DNA of 64,000 nt from Zygnema cylindricum (taxonomy: Eukaryota; Streptophyta; Zygnematophyceae; Zygnematales; Zygnemataceae): contig JBBHKE010003326.1 in the NCBI GenBank assembly GCA_037447655.1, positions 62,001 through 126,000 of the forward strand, written 5' to 3'. The notes under the pieces were generated by a model. That model saw nothing but the letters and a program-made list of their open reading frames with translations, was not told where the DNA came from and did not search any database. Every line of letters begins with the position of its first letter. Positions within the stretch are counted from its first letter, which is position 1. Both the position numbers and the translations under genes were made by a program. Positions 45,722 through 57,904 of the stretch are shown piece by piece.

Positions 45722-45937
45722 CTCCGCTCATCGTTATGTGCTTAAGTTTTTTTCGCCACTTCAAACATCTTTCTTCCGTGCACACTTATATGATGGTCAA
45801 TCGGAGACCGCCAATAGGAAGGTGAGAATCTTGCCTTCCAGTAGCAACCATCCGATTCACAATCTGACAAGTGTGCGGGAAGAAAAGACGTTTTAAGTGG
45901 CGAAAATAAACGTTAACAGTTATAATGATGAGCGGTA
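45722..45937. mobile_element. CACCGTG-family hairpin MITE, divergent ends
   Basis: CTCCGCTCATCGTTAT at the left and ATAATGATGAGCGGTA at the right, TA flanks (45720-45721, 45938-45939). Same interior foldback; the outermost bases differ from the CACCGTG consensus. Confidence 0.7.
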
Positions 45938-45939
45938 TA

Positions 45940-46996
45940 GCTTTTAAGTCTTTTTAATCCGTAAACTATATTGATTCTCTTTCACTATCCTTTTTATCAT
46001 TTATCCATTGGAAAGGCAAGGTAATATAAGGCTGTTGGTGCATGAAAGAAAAAAGGCTTCAAGAATAAAAAAAACCCATATTAGAAAAATCGTTAATAAA
46101 AAGTCCAAAAACTCGAATCCATGTTTACAAGGCTTAACCAAAGGTATTAAACCACAAGGCCCCAAAAAATAGTCATGAGACTGGAGCGAGAAACCCACGT
46201 CATTTCTGAACCCATTTTCGCTTTAATACTTAAACCGGAGAAAAACAATAGGAATCGATTCTAGAAATACTTCATCTTAAAAACTTAACTGATCTAAGAA
46301 AAAGATATCATATGCCCCCTTTGACCTCCAAATTAGCTTCCGGTTCATATAGGAGTAAAAGCCGGATTAAAACACAAACAATTACATCGTCTATTACATA
46401 TGAACAACTTATACTGTATAATGTCCATACTGAAAAAACATACGAACTATGTGTGTTTTACATCGTCCATATAGAATGAAAAAAAAACACTTAACCCAAC
46501 TAACTAAATAAAACACTTAACCTGACTAACGACTATCTTTTTCTGTATTATTCTTCTCCCTATATTACCTGCACTTATTTATTTTATTTAGCAATTTGAA
46601 ATAATCGCATGCTACAAGTTGTAGCGGCAATATGGGACAAAATTACAATAAATATTCTTTTTTGTACAATTCGGAAAACCGGAACCTGTACATCACAAAA
46701 ATTCCAAGATTTTTTCAATTCTCGAACCAAAAAAAAGCTTTTAATGAGAAGAAGCAAATGAATTACAGAATAAATTAAACATAAAAAAATTCACTTTTTG
46801 AAAGGCACACGAGAAATTATTCCTAAAGAAAAGAAAGAGAAAAATGAGGAAAATGTGTATCATACAAAAAAAAAAAATGGTTCAAATGTAGAAATTCCAT
46901 TCCCAAAACCACACTTATTAAGGTCTTAAAGACCCCAATGGCATAACCTTTCATATTAATGATAATCTCATTAAACTGTTCAATATTTAACTGTTT
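45940..46996. other. intergenic, no gene recognised
   Basis: A/T-rich sequence without a convincing ORF or paired repeat. Confidence 0.4.
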
Positions 46997-47009
46997 ACAT
47001 ATATATATA

Positions 47010-47063
<54 letters not shown>

Positions 47064-47120
47064 TATATATACATATATATAGATATATATATATATCTAT
47101 ATATAAGTATATAGATATAT

Positions 47121-47154
<34 letters not shown>

Positions 47155-47165
47155 ATCTATACACA

Positions 47166-47207
<42 letters not shown>

Positions 47208-47225
47208 AATATATATATACTTTAC
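46997..47225. repeat. TA microsatellite
   Basis: Nearly uninterrupted (TA)n with occasional C/G or AGATATAT variants. ORFs reading Tyr-Ile repeats across it are artefacts. Confidence 0.95.
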
Positions 47226-47268
47226 CATATGTGTGAATTGTGTGTATATATATGTATGTGGGGTGTGG

Positions 47269-47271
<3 letters not shown>

Positions 47272-47332
<61 letters not shown>
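47272..47332. repeat. GT microsatellite
   Basis: About 30 GT dinucleotides in one run, close to the TA microsatellite. Confidence 0.97.
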
Positions 47333-47333
<1 letters not shown>

Positions 47334-47954
47334 TGTATGTGTTGGTAAAGGGAAACAGAAAACACAAAGTAAAATACAAGTGGAAAGCTATGATTTGACA
47401 GTCGTTTTCCCCGAAAAAGTTGTACAGAAGCGATAATTAGGTCAAGAAAAAGTTACAGTTTGTGTCACACATGGAACAAAACGACAGCAGGGCACATGAG
47501 GTCTAAGAAAGTCAACTCACAAAAAGACGAAAAAATTATCCTCCATGATTTTCTCAAAATTCTTCGAGGTTCTTTGGGGGTAATCTCGGGAGAATATGAC
47601 CCGTAATATCAACTTTTATAGGCATTTCCTGTACCAAGGAAAAGATACTACATTAAAAACTAAAATCTTTACCAGTCCCGTTAGAAAAAGTTGATATTTA
47701 GAGAGAATTTGGTTTTGGGCTTTAAGAAAGAAAGAAGGTGAGTTAAAGAAAAGAGTTAACAAAGTAAAAATAGAAAGGCAAGCTATGAAGGAAAGACTTC
47801 AGAGAAGATCAAAAGCGTTAACAATGGAAACAAAAAGGTTTCTAAACAAAAACGTTAGAGAGGCCATCGAAAGTGATAAGACAGGACAGAAAAAAAACCT
47901 TTCTGAAATCTGAGAGGAAAGGAAAATTAAGTGATGAGAAAGGAAATACAAAGG

Positions 47955-48040
47955 CAATTTCTGAAGGAAAACCTTAAAGAGGAGATTAAAGGAAATAAAA
48001 AGGGTTCTGAAGGAAAACCTTAAAGAGGAGATCAAAAGCG
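47955..48040. repeat. 49 bp tandem duplication at the end of the KIAA0930-like gene
   Basis: TTCTGAAGGAAAACCTTAAA-GAGGAGAT occurs twice, about 49 bp apart. The predicted stop codon (47986-47988) lies within the duplicated block and arises from the second copy. Confidence 0.8.
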
Positions 48041-51000
48041 AGAACGTCCCAAGGGAGGGAGAGAGCCCGGAGAGTGCAAAGGAGACGAGGAGGCCCCGAA
48101 GGAGCCACAGTATATCTGGCGGCTCTTCTCATGAAATCGGCCAACCCCCCGGGAATCGGCTGCGAAAAATAAAAAACAAGCCAAAAAAGAAAAGAGAAGG
48201 AAAGAAAAGAAAGGAAGAAAAGAGGAGGAAAAGGAGAAAAGAAGACGAAGAGGAGGAGAAAGAGAAGGAAAGGGAAAGAAGGAAGAAAAGAAGAAAAGGA
48301 AAAAAGAAAAGGAAGAGAAAAGAAGAAAGAAAAAAAAAGGTCAATTGAATGTTGAAGTATGAAGAAAAAAAAGATAGAGAGTAAGAATGGACTGGATGTT
48401 ACTTTATGAACAAGGAAAAGAATGAGAGAAAAATAATAAAGAATCCAAATGATGACGGTTTAAATAAACAACAATTATTGAAGAAGAGGTTGAATGATAA
48501 ATCGTCAGAGAACACCAAATATTGTCTTTCACTTAAAACCCTCCTATCCACACTATTCTTGGTACAATTTTTCATCAACCAGAAAGTTGTCTAAATATCC
48601 ATTTTGGTTAGACTTAGGTCAGAAATAATGAGAAACCCAAGTATGGGGGAGAAGGGGGGGAGGGGGAGAGGAAGAGATTAAAGAGTAGGAGAGAGAAGAA
48701 GAGAGGAAGAGAGAGAGAGAGGGAAAGAGAGGGAGCGAGAGGGAGAGAGATATAGAGATGGAGAGCGAGGGAGAGAGGGGAAGAGAGGGGGAGAGGCGGA
48801 GAGAGGGGGAGAGAGGGGGAGAGGGGAGAGTATACCTTCCGTGAGGGATTCACGGGATTTCGTGGTGGACGAGGAGGAGCTCTTTTCTCCTGAAGTTGTA
48901 GAGTTTGAAGTTGTTGTTGAACTACGTTTAAATTAGTGAGTAAGAGCTTAAGTTTCTGCTGATATATTGCCTCACTCTCCATCTTTTTCTCAGCGGTTAA
49001 GTGACTTTTTTTAAAGCTCTGTTGTTGTTCCTCCACTAGTCTTTTCAGGTCCTCCTGCACTCTCCCTAACTCAGCTTGAAGTTGGAGGAGGGTGAGTTCT
49101 CCAGAGACTTGACTAGAGTTTTGCTGAGGATCATCTGCAAGAGGGAGACGGAGGAGGAGGGGGAGGAGGAGGAGAGGGGGAGGGGGGGTGAGGGAGGAAT
49201 TAAACCCGTAGGGAAATGTTTGCAATAAACTCTGTTGGTCTGATATCAACATTTATTTCTATTAATTAAAATTATCTCCGTAAATATTTATGTATGTCTG
49301 TGAGTGTGCTGTTGCAGAACCGTCTAAAAGAAAATGCAGATTTTCAAATTTAACTTAGTCTTTAATCCCACCCGTAACATAATAATCACTTTTCCGTAAA
49401 ATAAAATGAAAAAAGTTAGATAAAGAAGTAAATAAACAATGAATAGATTAATTCATTTGTTCATTCATGTTATCAATGTCGAAGGAGTAGCCATAGAGCC
49501 TTGCATAAAGAATGTCTATCTCCAGAAGTGTCAAGTCTTCCGTATTAGGAAATATCTCCTACTTTCATTGCCTTCGTTTCTCAGAGGGAGTTCTAAGAGA
49601 TGAAAATATTCAGGAAAAGGATATCTCAAATCACGATAACGGGCTCGACCAAGTCCCAATGGAGCACATGGTTCTCAACATTCTTTACAGAAAATTACAA
49701 GTCCCTTAAAACTGCAGAATGTCTAAAGTAAACACTAATTATTTTCAGCTAATTTTCACTAATTCGTCTTCTGTTCGATTTTTTATCTGAAAAAAAACAC
49801 AAAAGCTCATACCTGGGGTACACGAGATGGTCACATAGACCGAGGCTTCATCTCGGAAAGAGAAACCCATTTCGACAAAAAGAAAAACGGTAACTGAAAG
49901 TGCCATTGTTGGAGAGAGAGAGAGAGGGGGAGAGGGAGAGGGAGAGTGAAGGGGCAGAAGAAGACATAAACTTAAACAACTGCCAAGGTCATACTTCAAT
50001 CTTGTTAAATAAAATGCAATATCGTTAGTGAATGGACCTTTACTGCATTACTTCCCTTAAGCTTCAAATATACCCCCTCAAGCAACGCCACATTTTCCAA
50101 TTGTGTCTTTTGCATATGCAAATTTGGAGCTTAGGAAATGCCTCCATTTGGAATTTCAAAAGCACCAGTAAAAAGATTTTTTTTTTCACAAAAAAACGCT
50201 GCAACAAAAATTATTGTGGATAAAAGATTTACGTTCACTGACCATGGAAGCTTGTCCGGACCATTGAGTAGCTCACAAACCCGGAAAACAGAGTAACCTG
50301 AAAAAAACGCAGAAGAAAAAAACTATTATAGCAACCTGAAAGGAGTGTGCTTTTGAAAGCAAGGAGCAAAAGCTCGAGAACTTTTTATCAATGAAAGGAA
50401 AACATTGATAACAAAAACAAAGAAACCTCGGTAATCCAGGCACTTACTATGTGCCAAACCATCTAACAACTGCATTGAGGGTCTGGGTGGACGGTAAGGT
50501 CAATATCTCTCCTTAACTAAAAAAGATAACAAATCTCCATCAATCTCCATATGCTTTAATTCGTGCAACACCAAACGGAAACTTGAACGCCTCCAAAAGA
50601 ACTGAGAATATTTTCCGATGCATGGAATAAGGGAAAAAAATACAGAATCTATATGCAGGTCATGAGCCACTAAAATAATTGACCAAGACACATTCAAACT
50701 TGCTGCTTACAATTTCTTTGCATTACCACGTAGGAAACGGAGGAGAAAATTGACAGCCAGACCCAAATATCCAATTTTCCAAGGTTCAAAGTGATTCAAA
50801 TTTCTTTTGGAAATGTCCAGCAATGTAGTAGTATTTGGCCGTTAAAACTCACAGACAGTTCTGTGAAACCGACAGGTATCATTTAAAACTTCTTTCTGTA
50901 AGAACCTTTTAATGAAGGACATCACTGTCTCAGCACCGTGGATCACTATTAGAGTTATCATTAATTCAATTGCGACTTTTAATGGCCAAAAATCACAAGA

Positions 51001-54000
51001 TAGTGTTAGCCTCACTATTTAAGGAAGTGGACTATAATTTGTTTCCAATTCCTAATTCTAATTTCGCATTAACACTAATAGATCCTTAATAACACTGATC
51101 TAGCACCAGAATTCTTTTTCAGCCTGTGACCATAAAATAGCGTTAATAATACTAATTACTACGTTCATAAACTAATTCTGGACGGAGACATGATTGTCCA
51201 CATCAATCATAACTAAACTAGGATTAATAACACTGTAACAATCTCTACACTGCTAATTTCTTACTCTCATAACGATTCAAGATGTAGCTGATAAACGTAG
51301 TAGACCCACCTTAGGTTGACCGTCATTTGCCTCTCCGAAAGCCTGGGCAACACTGCTTGTCCTTCTCTGAGAACTGCTTTGTCTACCAGTAGAAGACTCC
51401 TCTGCAGGAAAAGCTGCTCCTCCATGGGCATTCAATAATACACAGAGACAATGATCTGTATCGTTCAACTCCTGTTCCCATCCATTGGCCCAGGCAGAAA
51501 AGCTAACTCAGCAGAGTACACCTCTCACTATAATTAGCATGGACTACATAACGTCAGGTACTAGCGCTTATGGGTATGTAAACTACACCGTGAAAACTAT
51601 TAGAGTTAATAACACTCATTTGGTCCCGGTTTGTTCGGCCTCTAAACACAAAATAACGTTAGCAATAGTGAGTGTTTTTTTCTTAAAACTACTTTTTTAA
51701 GAGGTTCAGAATCGCCCACATTCAGAAAGAGAATTTTTAATACTAAAACAGTCCTCTTACTAGTAATTCCTTAACGGTAATAGCGGTTCACGGTGTAGTG
51801 TGGTGCAAGTAATTGTTATAGAAAATTTCTGCAGAAGAATAAACAATCGATGTAGGCACTATTTTTGAGTCCAGGAAACTGTTTAGAATAAAATGTCCCC
51901 ATCATCGTAAATTATCTGCCCAAACTTCACAATCAGCAGTGTGATCTTGTGGTTCATTGAAATGGTACAAAGAAAGACTTTCCCACATGACATCACAAAT
52001 CTGTTCACACTTAATAGTACACAAACCACCCATGCCCTGTAAAGGACTCAACAGGACAAGTATGGAGGAGTCTTAAACTTCCGCTCAGCTGAATGTCAGC
52101 CAAAGAGGTACATATTTTTCCCTTTCTGGAAAACCCCAAAGGATTACAACGTGAGCAGGCTGCCCAAAACTGTCCAAGGTCAAAACTTACAAAAAAATGG
52201 TTTGACAAGGCAAGACAACGGACAATACAGTAGCATGGTAGTAAGCTCAAAACTGATTAAACGGTGATGGTGGACCCCGAGGTTGTTAAGTTTGAATAAT
52301 TTCGCTTTTAACGGCCATGGACAGCTTTGACAATAATTGGGACATCAACCAATCAACAAGAAGTCCTCTGCCGAACGGATAGCAGAGATCAAACACAAGA
52401 AAGAAAATATTTCCGTCTGGCATTAGTCTGTTTCAATCTAGGACTTTCATTCTTTGCACTATAGCTGTTTTCGACCAAATCTTTCTCACTCCATTGTGGC
52501 TGATTTATCAAAAAACTTTTACTCGCGTTTTACCCAACGCAAGTAATCGTACACTTCGTACGGCGTTATGAGTAAATCATACATATGGTTACTCATACAA
52601 CTGAACGATTGTTCACAAAAAGTCATTAATATTTGAAAGTGTAACCAGGCTAAAGTCACAACGGATTAACATTTATCTACAGCACCAATAACTTACCACA
52701 GATTCAAGTGCATCTTCATAGTTGTCCACGCTGAAGCAGATATCTGGATATGACGATGCCATCACCTTCCCCTGCTCAATACATTCAACAAAATACCTAT
52801 TCATGTTGGCAATATGTCATGACATTTTTATAAGTAGACTTTTGCTCACACATTCCAAACGGCTACATCCAGAATCCTCAGCAATTTCATCAGTTTAAAA
52901 GCTGAGAAAATACATACCCTGGGTGCATCGCAATCAACTCTGGCTTTGCTGGGGGATGCGTACACTCTCTTTGTGATCTGCTTTGTTCAATTCATAACAT
53001 ATCTTTTTATCAGTAAGCATCCTACATTGTGTTTTGAATATGCTATAAGTATGTAAAATAAGGTCTACAGTCTTAACATATAAACTTTGTAGAAGTTTGA
53101 GAAAAAAAGAGGGTGCTCCACTCCAACTCTTGTCAAAATAGATGGTCTCAGCAAACTCTGATTGTTAAGCACAGGCCTGTATTTCTGAGGGCATTTTTTG
53201 CAAAACAAGGTGATAGGTTATTGATAACATCACGTCAGCATTGTTCTCCCCGAAAGATTTGTCTCTTGTATGGGGCATATACAGGGAATTTCAACCAATC
53301 CCGGCTGTCCCTTGATACAAGCTAACATAACAGAGTGATAACAGTAAGTTATACTAACGGCTTCTAACAATTGAGTTCAACGGTTTCTTCTTAGCATTCG
53401 CCCACTTTCAACAGCCATAACCGAGCTTAGCAGTAAGTAAAAAAAAACTATGGATGACATTTGACAATGAATAGAGTAATTTAGAAGGGACTTTAAGGAG
53501 TTTTCCATAGACTTGTGCAACAAAAATCACTGGCTGAACTGAACTAGTAAATCTAATAAGCGGGAGTAAATCAAACAAGCAATAGTGCTGTCATGGATTG
53601 TTGAACTGAGTTTAACACATTCTCGGAAGAACCGAGTTAAAAAAAAATCTGATGAACTGAGCTGCAGTCTCAGAAAAAATACTTGAGTTTGCCATTAAAG
53701 AGAGACAGACTAGCCTAACGTATAAGTTGCATAAGTGAAGAGGTTCACCTTTTTTATTGGAGCCACAGGAAGGCCTTTCTTGCTCTTTTTATGATTTTCT
53801 AAAGCCTCTCGACTGCAAGACCAGCAACAGAAAACATAAACATAAACTTTAAACTGTGAAAAGCGTGTCACAAAATAGATGATGGACACACATTTATTTA
53901 CAATAAAACAAATTTAACACAGGAAAGATCAGCACCTAATGTCCACTGGAGATGAAGTAGCACGCATAAACCCCCTCAATAACTATGAGTCCATAGCAAA

Positions 54001-57000
54001 TGCCTATGACATGCCCCATATACCGAGTACATCTGCTTTTACAAATTTTTCATACAGAAGTTACTAAGCAGGGACTTTATTCAAAGGCAGAGAATATGGA
54101 CCTGAAAAAGGTGAAAGACTTTACCTGCATACAGCCACAGTCAGAGTATAGACTGTGTGACAAATAAGATTAAGGAAGAAAGATCGCCGCCAGTCGACTT
54201 CTGCTGCTGTTTGACCTACAACACGACCCAGCTGCTCCTTGCCAAAGCAATTTAAGTAATATACAAGTCAGTATTGCCTAGTTATTGTTTTATAAGTAGT
54301 GTAATATAAATATTGCCTAAGTATGAGTATTGTAAACAATATAAAGTGAGATGCACAGAAAAAATAGATGCACAAAAAGAATACCAAAATTTCTGGTCTG
54401 TACATCATCTCGCCTTGTAAAAAGAGAGAGTAGGGGCGAATGGGTCTCACAGAAAGTAAACTAAATAAACTAAGGAACAGGCCGGAAGACTCACATTATG
54501 AGCCCAGCGACGGACAAAAACAGGTTTTCTGCCAAGAATAGGGCTTCCGTCGGCGTCAAATTCCCCGTTCTCAGAACCCTCTTCCTGCTAAAGCCACATT
54601 TTGCACACAAATACAGATCATGAACTTCCTATAACAAGAGAAGTAGGCAATTTGAAATCAGCTACATTGCCCATCGCCATTCAAGTTAATCTACTTAAAG
54701 TGATTGTTGTTTTGATCCAAAATCAAAAATTAGTGTTAATAACACTACTTAGTCAAGTGGCCCACAATGAGCCACGTGGAAGAACATGATTTACTGTTGA
54801 TAATGCTCATAAATCACTGACTCTAATAGCGATGAGCAGTGTAGCTCATCCAACTAAGAAAAGGCAATGCCTCATATTCCAATAGCAGTCTTCTCCCGTG
54901 TACGAGAAGAAGAAAGTGGAGTTGGACCAACGCTCATTTGGTAGAAAATGACACAAGCAAAAAGAATGAGGGCAAAATGAATCAAGAGTCAACTACTCAC
55001 CTGATCCTGAATTCGTACAAAAAACAGCATGTCGTCAAATAAGGCATCGTGATTAAACTGAACACTTCTTTCACCTAAACCCCAGCCCCTTATAAAAAAC
55101 AAGTCCAGCATTTCACGCCAGTAGCGAGGATCCATGAGGCCACTATTAAAGTCTGGACGAGAAGCGGACCGTGTCAAACTATCCGAGTGTTTGCGAACAA
55201 TGTCAAGAAGTTCACGGCGACTGCAAAATCCACACCATCCCCACATATACCAACCTTATTGTCCAATTAATGCAAATCACATGACTCAATTAAAGAGAAT
55301 GCAATTTTCTCTAACAAACAACCAGTAGGTGACATTGACAATCTCTTAAAGACACCAATAAGTTGACCAGTTTTTCAGCTTTACAGCAATGAAGAAAGAC
55401 CACCTTTAATACGGAGCAACAGAAGACCAAGAAAACAGTGCTTTTCAGACAGGTATCTCCTAACAAAGCTCCTAACCTGACGGGGGATGTTGTAGGTCCC
55501 CCATTTGAGGTTGATTCGGCAGAGTCCGAACGTTGCCGCGAACTGTTAGAAGTCGAAATCGAGTCAGCTCTTGAAATTGGAGGTTGACTCTCTTGTGAAT
55601 CTTCAAAGCGAACTCGACGAGCTTTGGAGGACCGAGAACTGCAAAAAAAATACAGTACACCGCCCAACCATATTAACACTTAACTAGAATTAACAACACT
55701 AACGATGTTCGGGCACGTGACTAAGCATGGGCCGCTTAACTAAATAGTGTTATTACAAATTATGATTTTGCGTCAAAAAAACACTCAGTAGAATTACAGT
55801 GATTAATTCTGATAGCAATAGGCAGTGTTGTTCTCAGACACATAGTTACAAGGACATCAACCAAACAGCTAGCAAGATTCCCATAAGCAAATTCACAAAG
55901 TGCATTAGAAAATCATTAAATTAAATTAAACGAATGCTTCATTGTGGTCATGAGACTGGTATAGACATAACGCTACTAAAACTCATGCTGGAGATACAAA
56001 AAATATGATCAGGGCAAGGACTGCAATGTCCATTACAATATGAATCAGATAAACAAAAGATTATAAATCAGCTAAACAAAAGATATGAATCAGCTAAACA
56101 AAAGATATGAATCAGCTAAACAAAAGATATGAATCAGCTAAACAAAAGACTGAATCAACTAAACAAAAGGTCATGAATCAGCAAAACAAAAGCTTATGAA
56201 TCAACTATACAAAAATATATGAATCAGCTAAAGAAAAGATTTTGAATCAACTAAACACAAAATTATGAATCAGCTAGACAAAAGATTATGAACCAACTAA
56301 ACAAAAGGTTATCAAAACAGCTGTTATGAATCAGCAAAAACAAAAAATTCTGATCCAGCTAAACACAATAGTATGAATCAGTTAAACAAAAGATTTTGCA
56401 TCAACTACAAAAAGTATTATGAATCAACTGAACAAAAGATAAGCATCAGCTAAACAAAAGACTATGAATCAGCAAATAAAAGATTATGAATCAGCTAAAC
56501 AAAATATTATGAATCAGCTAAACAAAAGATTATGAATCAGCTAAACAAAAGATTATGAATCAGCCAAACAAAAGATTATGAATCAGCTAAACAAAAAATA
56601 TGAATCAGCAAAACAAAAGACTATGAATGAACTAAACACAATATTAAGAATCAGCTTAGCAAAAGAGTATGAATCAGCTAATCACAATATCATGAACTAA
56701 CTAAACAAAAGATTAAAAATCAGATAAACATAAGATTATGAATCAGTTATACAAGAGATTTATGAACCAGCTAAACACAATATTACGAATGAATTAAACA
56801 AAAGAAAATGAATCAGGTAATCAAAAATATGAAGAAAGCATGTGAATAGTGTGTTCGGCCACAATGAACTTACTGACATGGAAAAAAAAAATCAGCTTTG
56901 GAGGCAGAAAATTGTTTTCCAGTCCATCATGTACAGAACAAACAAAGGGCAGCCATAGAACGCCTGTGTCTCTCCACTGAACAAGACTACCAGTTTTAAC

Positions 57001-57904
57001 AGTCTCCGTTTATGTATGACTTGTTTTGTTTCAGAAAATTAAACTTGCTCTCCCTTAATAGTAAACACAATTAAAATATTTTCATTATTGAACGAATAAA
57101 ACTGTAAGACCAAGTCATACAGCATAAATTTCCTATTGATGAGATTTAGAGTTTGCAGAATATTCAGCATTGCTGATGTAAAACAGACAGTTATTCCAAT
57201 TCAAACCTTGTAAAAATATGAATATCTAAATTGTCCTTGTATAAATATCTATACTTTTTTTGTGCAAATCTCTCGTTTTCACTCTAGGTTCAGCAGCGAG
57301 TAGCATTCAAAAACTTCAACATCATAGTTTCAACATTGTGTAGCAATAAATTAAAAAAAAAAAAAAGTTGCTGTGTTGCCACGGATTGTCATCAGCACCT
57401 GCAACAATAGTTCCTCAATGCCTTTTTTATTCCATTCAAACCCCCTGTAAATGTTAAATTTGCAAAACAAGCAGCTGTGAATGTGTAAAACTTGAAATTT
57501 GCAGAATTTATAACCGGAAAGAACATTTTTTTGCACCTTACCAACTACTACAGACGAGATAGTCTGACGTGTATGAACAAGAAAACTACAAACTGCCGAT
57601 AAATAATATCATTTCCAGCTTCATGTCAGTTTCTGCAACTTGCAACGTACTGTTTTCCGTCACTTGATTTTCTTTCGTAAAGATCAGTTTCCTCCATTCT
57701 TTTTGACGGGCTTGCAACCGGAGATGTGCGATTTTTCGACCGAGGTTCATCGTGTAAGTTCAGTTCCACTAATTTTCCAACAGCTTCTTCAATCTCGCCA
57801 AAAGGAGCAACTGAAACCGAAGATTCAGAAGGAGAATATAAAGGAGACATGTCTGAATCATAAAATCCTTCGTAAAATAGACTGCTTTCTCCAGTGCTGC
57901 CCAT
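47986..57904 (-). CDS. KIAA0930-like (DUF2045) protein, 13 exons, 602 aa
   Basis: Exons on the minus strand: 57904-57651, 55638-55477, 55220-55001, 54584-54495, 54237-54125, 53812-53749, 52977-52918, 52771-52697, 51471-51310, 50297-50243, 49893-49813, 49134-48836, 48159-47986. All introns are GT-AG and all phases join, giving 1809 nt with one stop. Landmarks shared with animal KIAA0930: YWREMLDLFFIRG...DDMLFFVR (exon 3), VDWRRSFFLNLICHTVYTL (exon 5), RVYASPSKARVD (exon 7), SYPDICFSVDNYEDALESV (exon 8), HCLCVLLNA (exon 9), LFSGFVSYSMVR (exon 10), EMGFSF (exon 11), LSLPWDVLAFDLLFK (exon 13). Residues 1-138 are Ser-rich and look disordered. Residues 455-535 (exon 12) are a Gln/Leu/Glu coiled coil. 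Function is unknown in plants. Exons 5 and 8 have alternative in-frame acceptors, and the last exon is less certain. Confidence 0.85.
48170..48345. repeat. purine tract in intron 12
   Basis: Almost pure A/G on plus (a pyrimidine tract on the transcribed RNA side), directly upstream of the exon 13 acceptor, so it may act as an extended polypyrimidine tract. Confidence 0.85.
48640..48830. repeat. GAGAGG purine tract in intron 12
   Basis: GAGAGGGGGAGAG-type simple repeat, ending 5 bp from the exon 12 donor at 48835. Confidence 0.9.
50934..51284. mobile_element. CACCGTG-family element in intron 9
   Basis: Starts CACCGTGGATCACTATTAG and ends near AACGATTCAAGATG with TA after (51285-51286); the TA before is mutated. 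Interior CGACTTTTAATGGCC and AAAATCACAA motifs define a second subtype shared with 51586, 54665 and 61112. Confidence 0.55.
51586..51795. mobile_element. CACCGTG-family MITE in intron 8
   Basis: CACCGTGAAAACTATTAGAG at the left, GTAATAGCGGTTCACGGTG at the right, flanked by TA (51584-51585, 51796-51797). Second subtype. Confidence 0.78.
54665..54841. mobile_element. CACCGTG-family MITE in intron 3
   Basis: CATTGCCCATCGCCATTC at the left and CTAATAGCGATGAGCAGTG at the right, TA flanks (54663-54664, 54842-54843). Second subtype (GTTAATAACACTA). Confidence 0.68.
56055..56835. repeat. ~22 bp minisatellite in intron 1
   Basis: About 33 degenerate copies of ATGAATCAGCTAAACAAAAG with one to three extra bases (often ATT). 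The period drifts between 19 and 24 bp. It fills about 0.8 kb of the 2.0 kb first intron of the KIAA0930-like gene. Confidence 0.93.

Noticed and set aside
47167-47379. ORF of His-Thr repeats
   Set aside because: Simply the GT/AC microsatellite read in frame.
48129-48344. Phe/Leu/Ser-rich minus-strand ORF
   Set aside because: It is the pyrimidine strand of an intronic purine tract.
56055-56835. Possible CRISPR-like array of ~20 bp repeats
   Set aside because: There are no unique spacers; the units are contiguous and degenerate, and the context is a nuclear intron.
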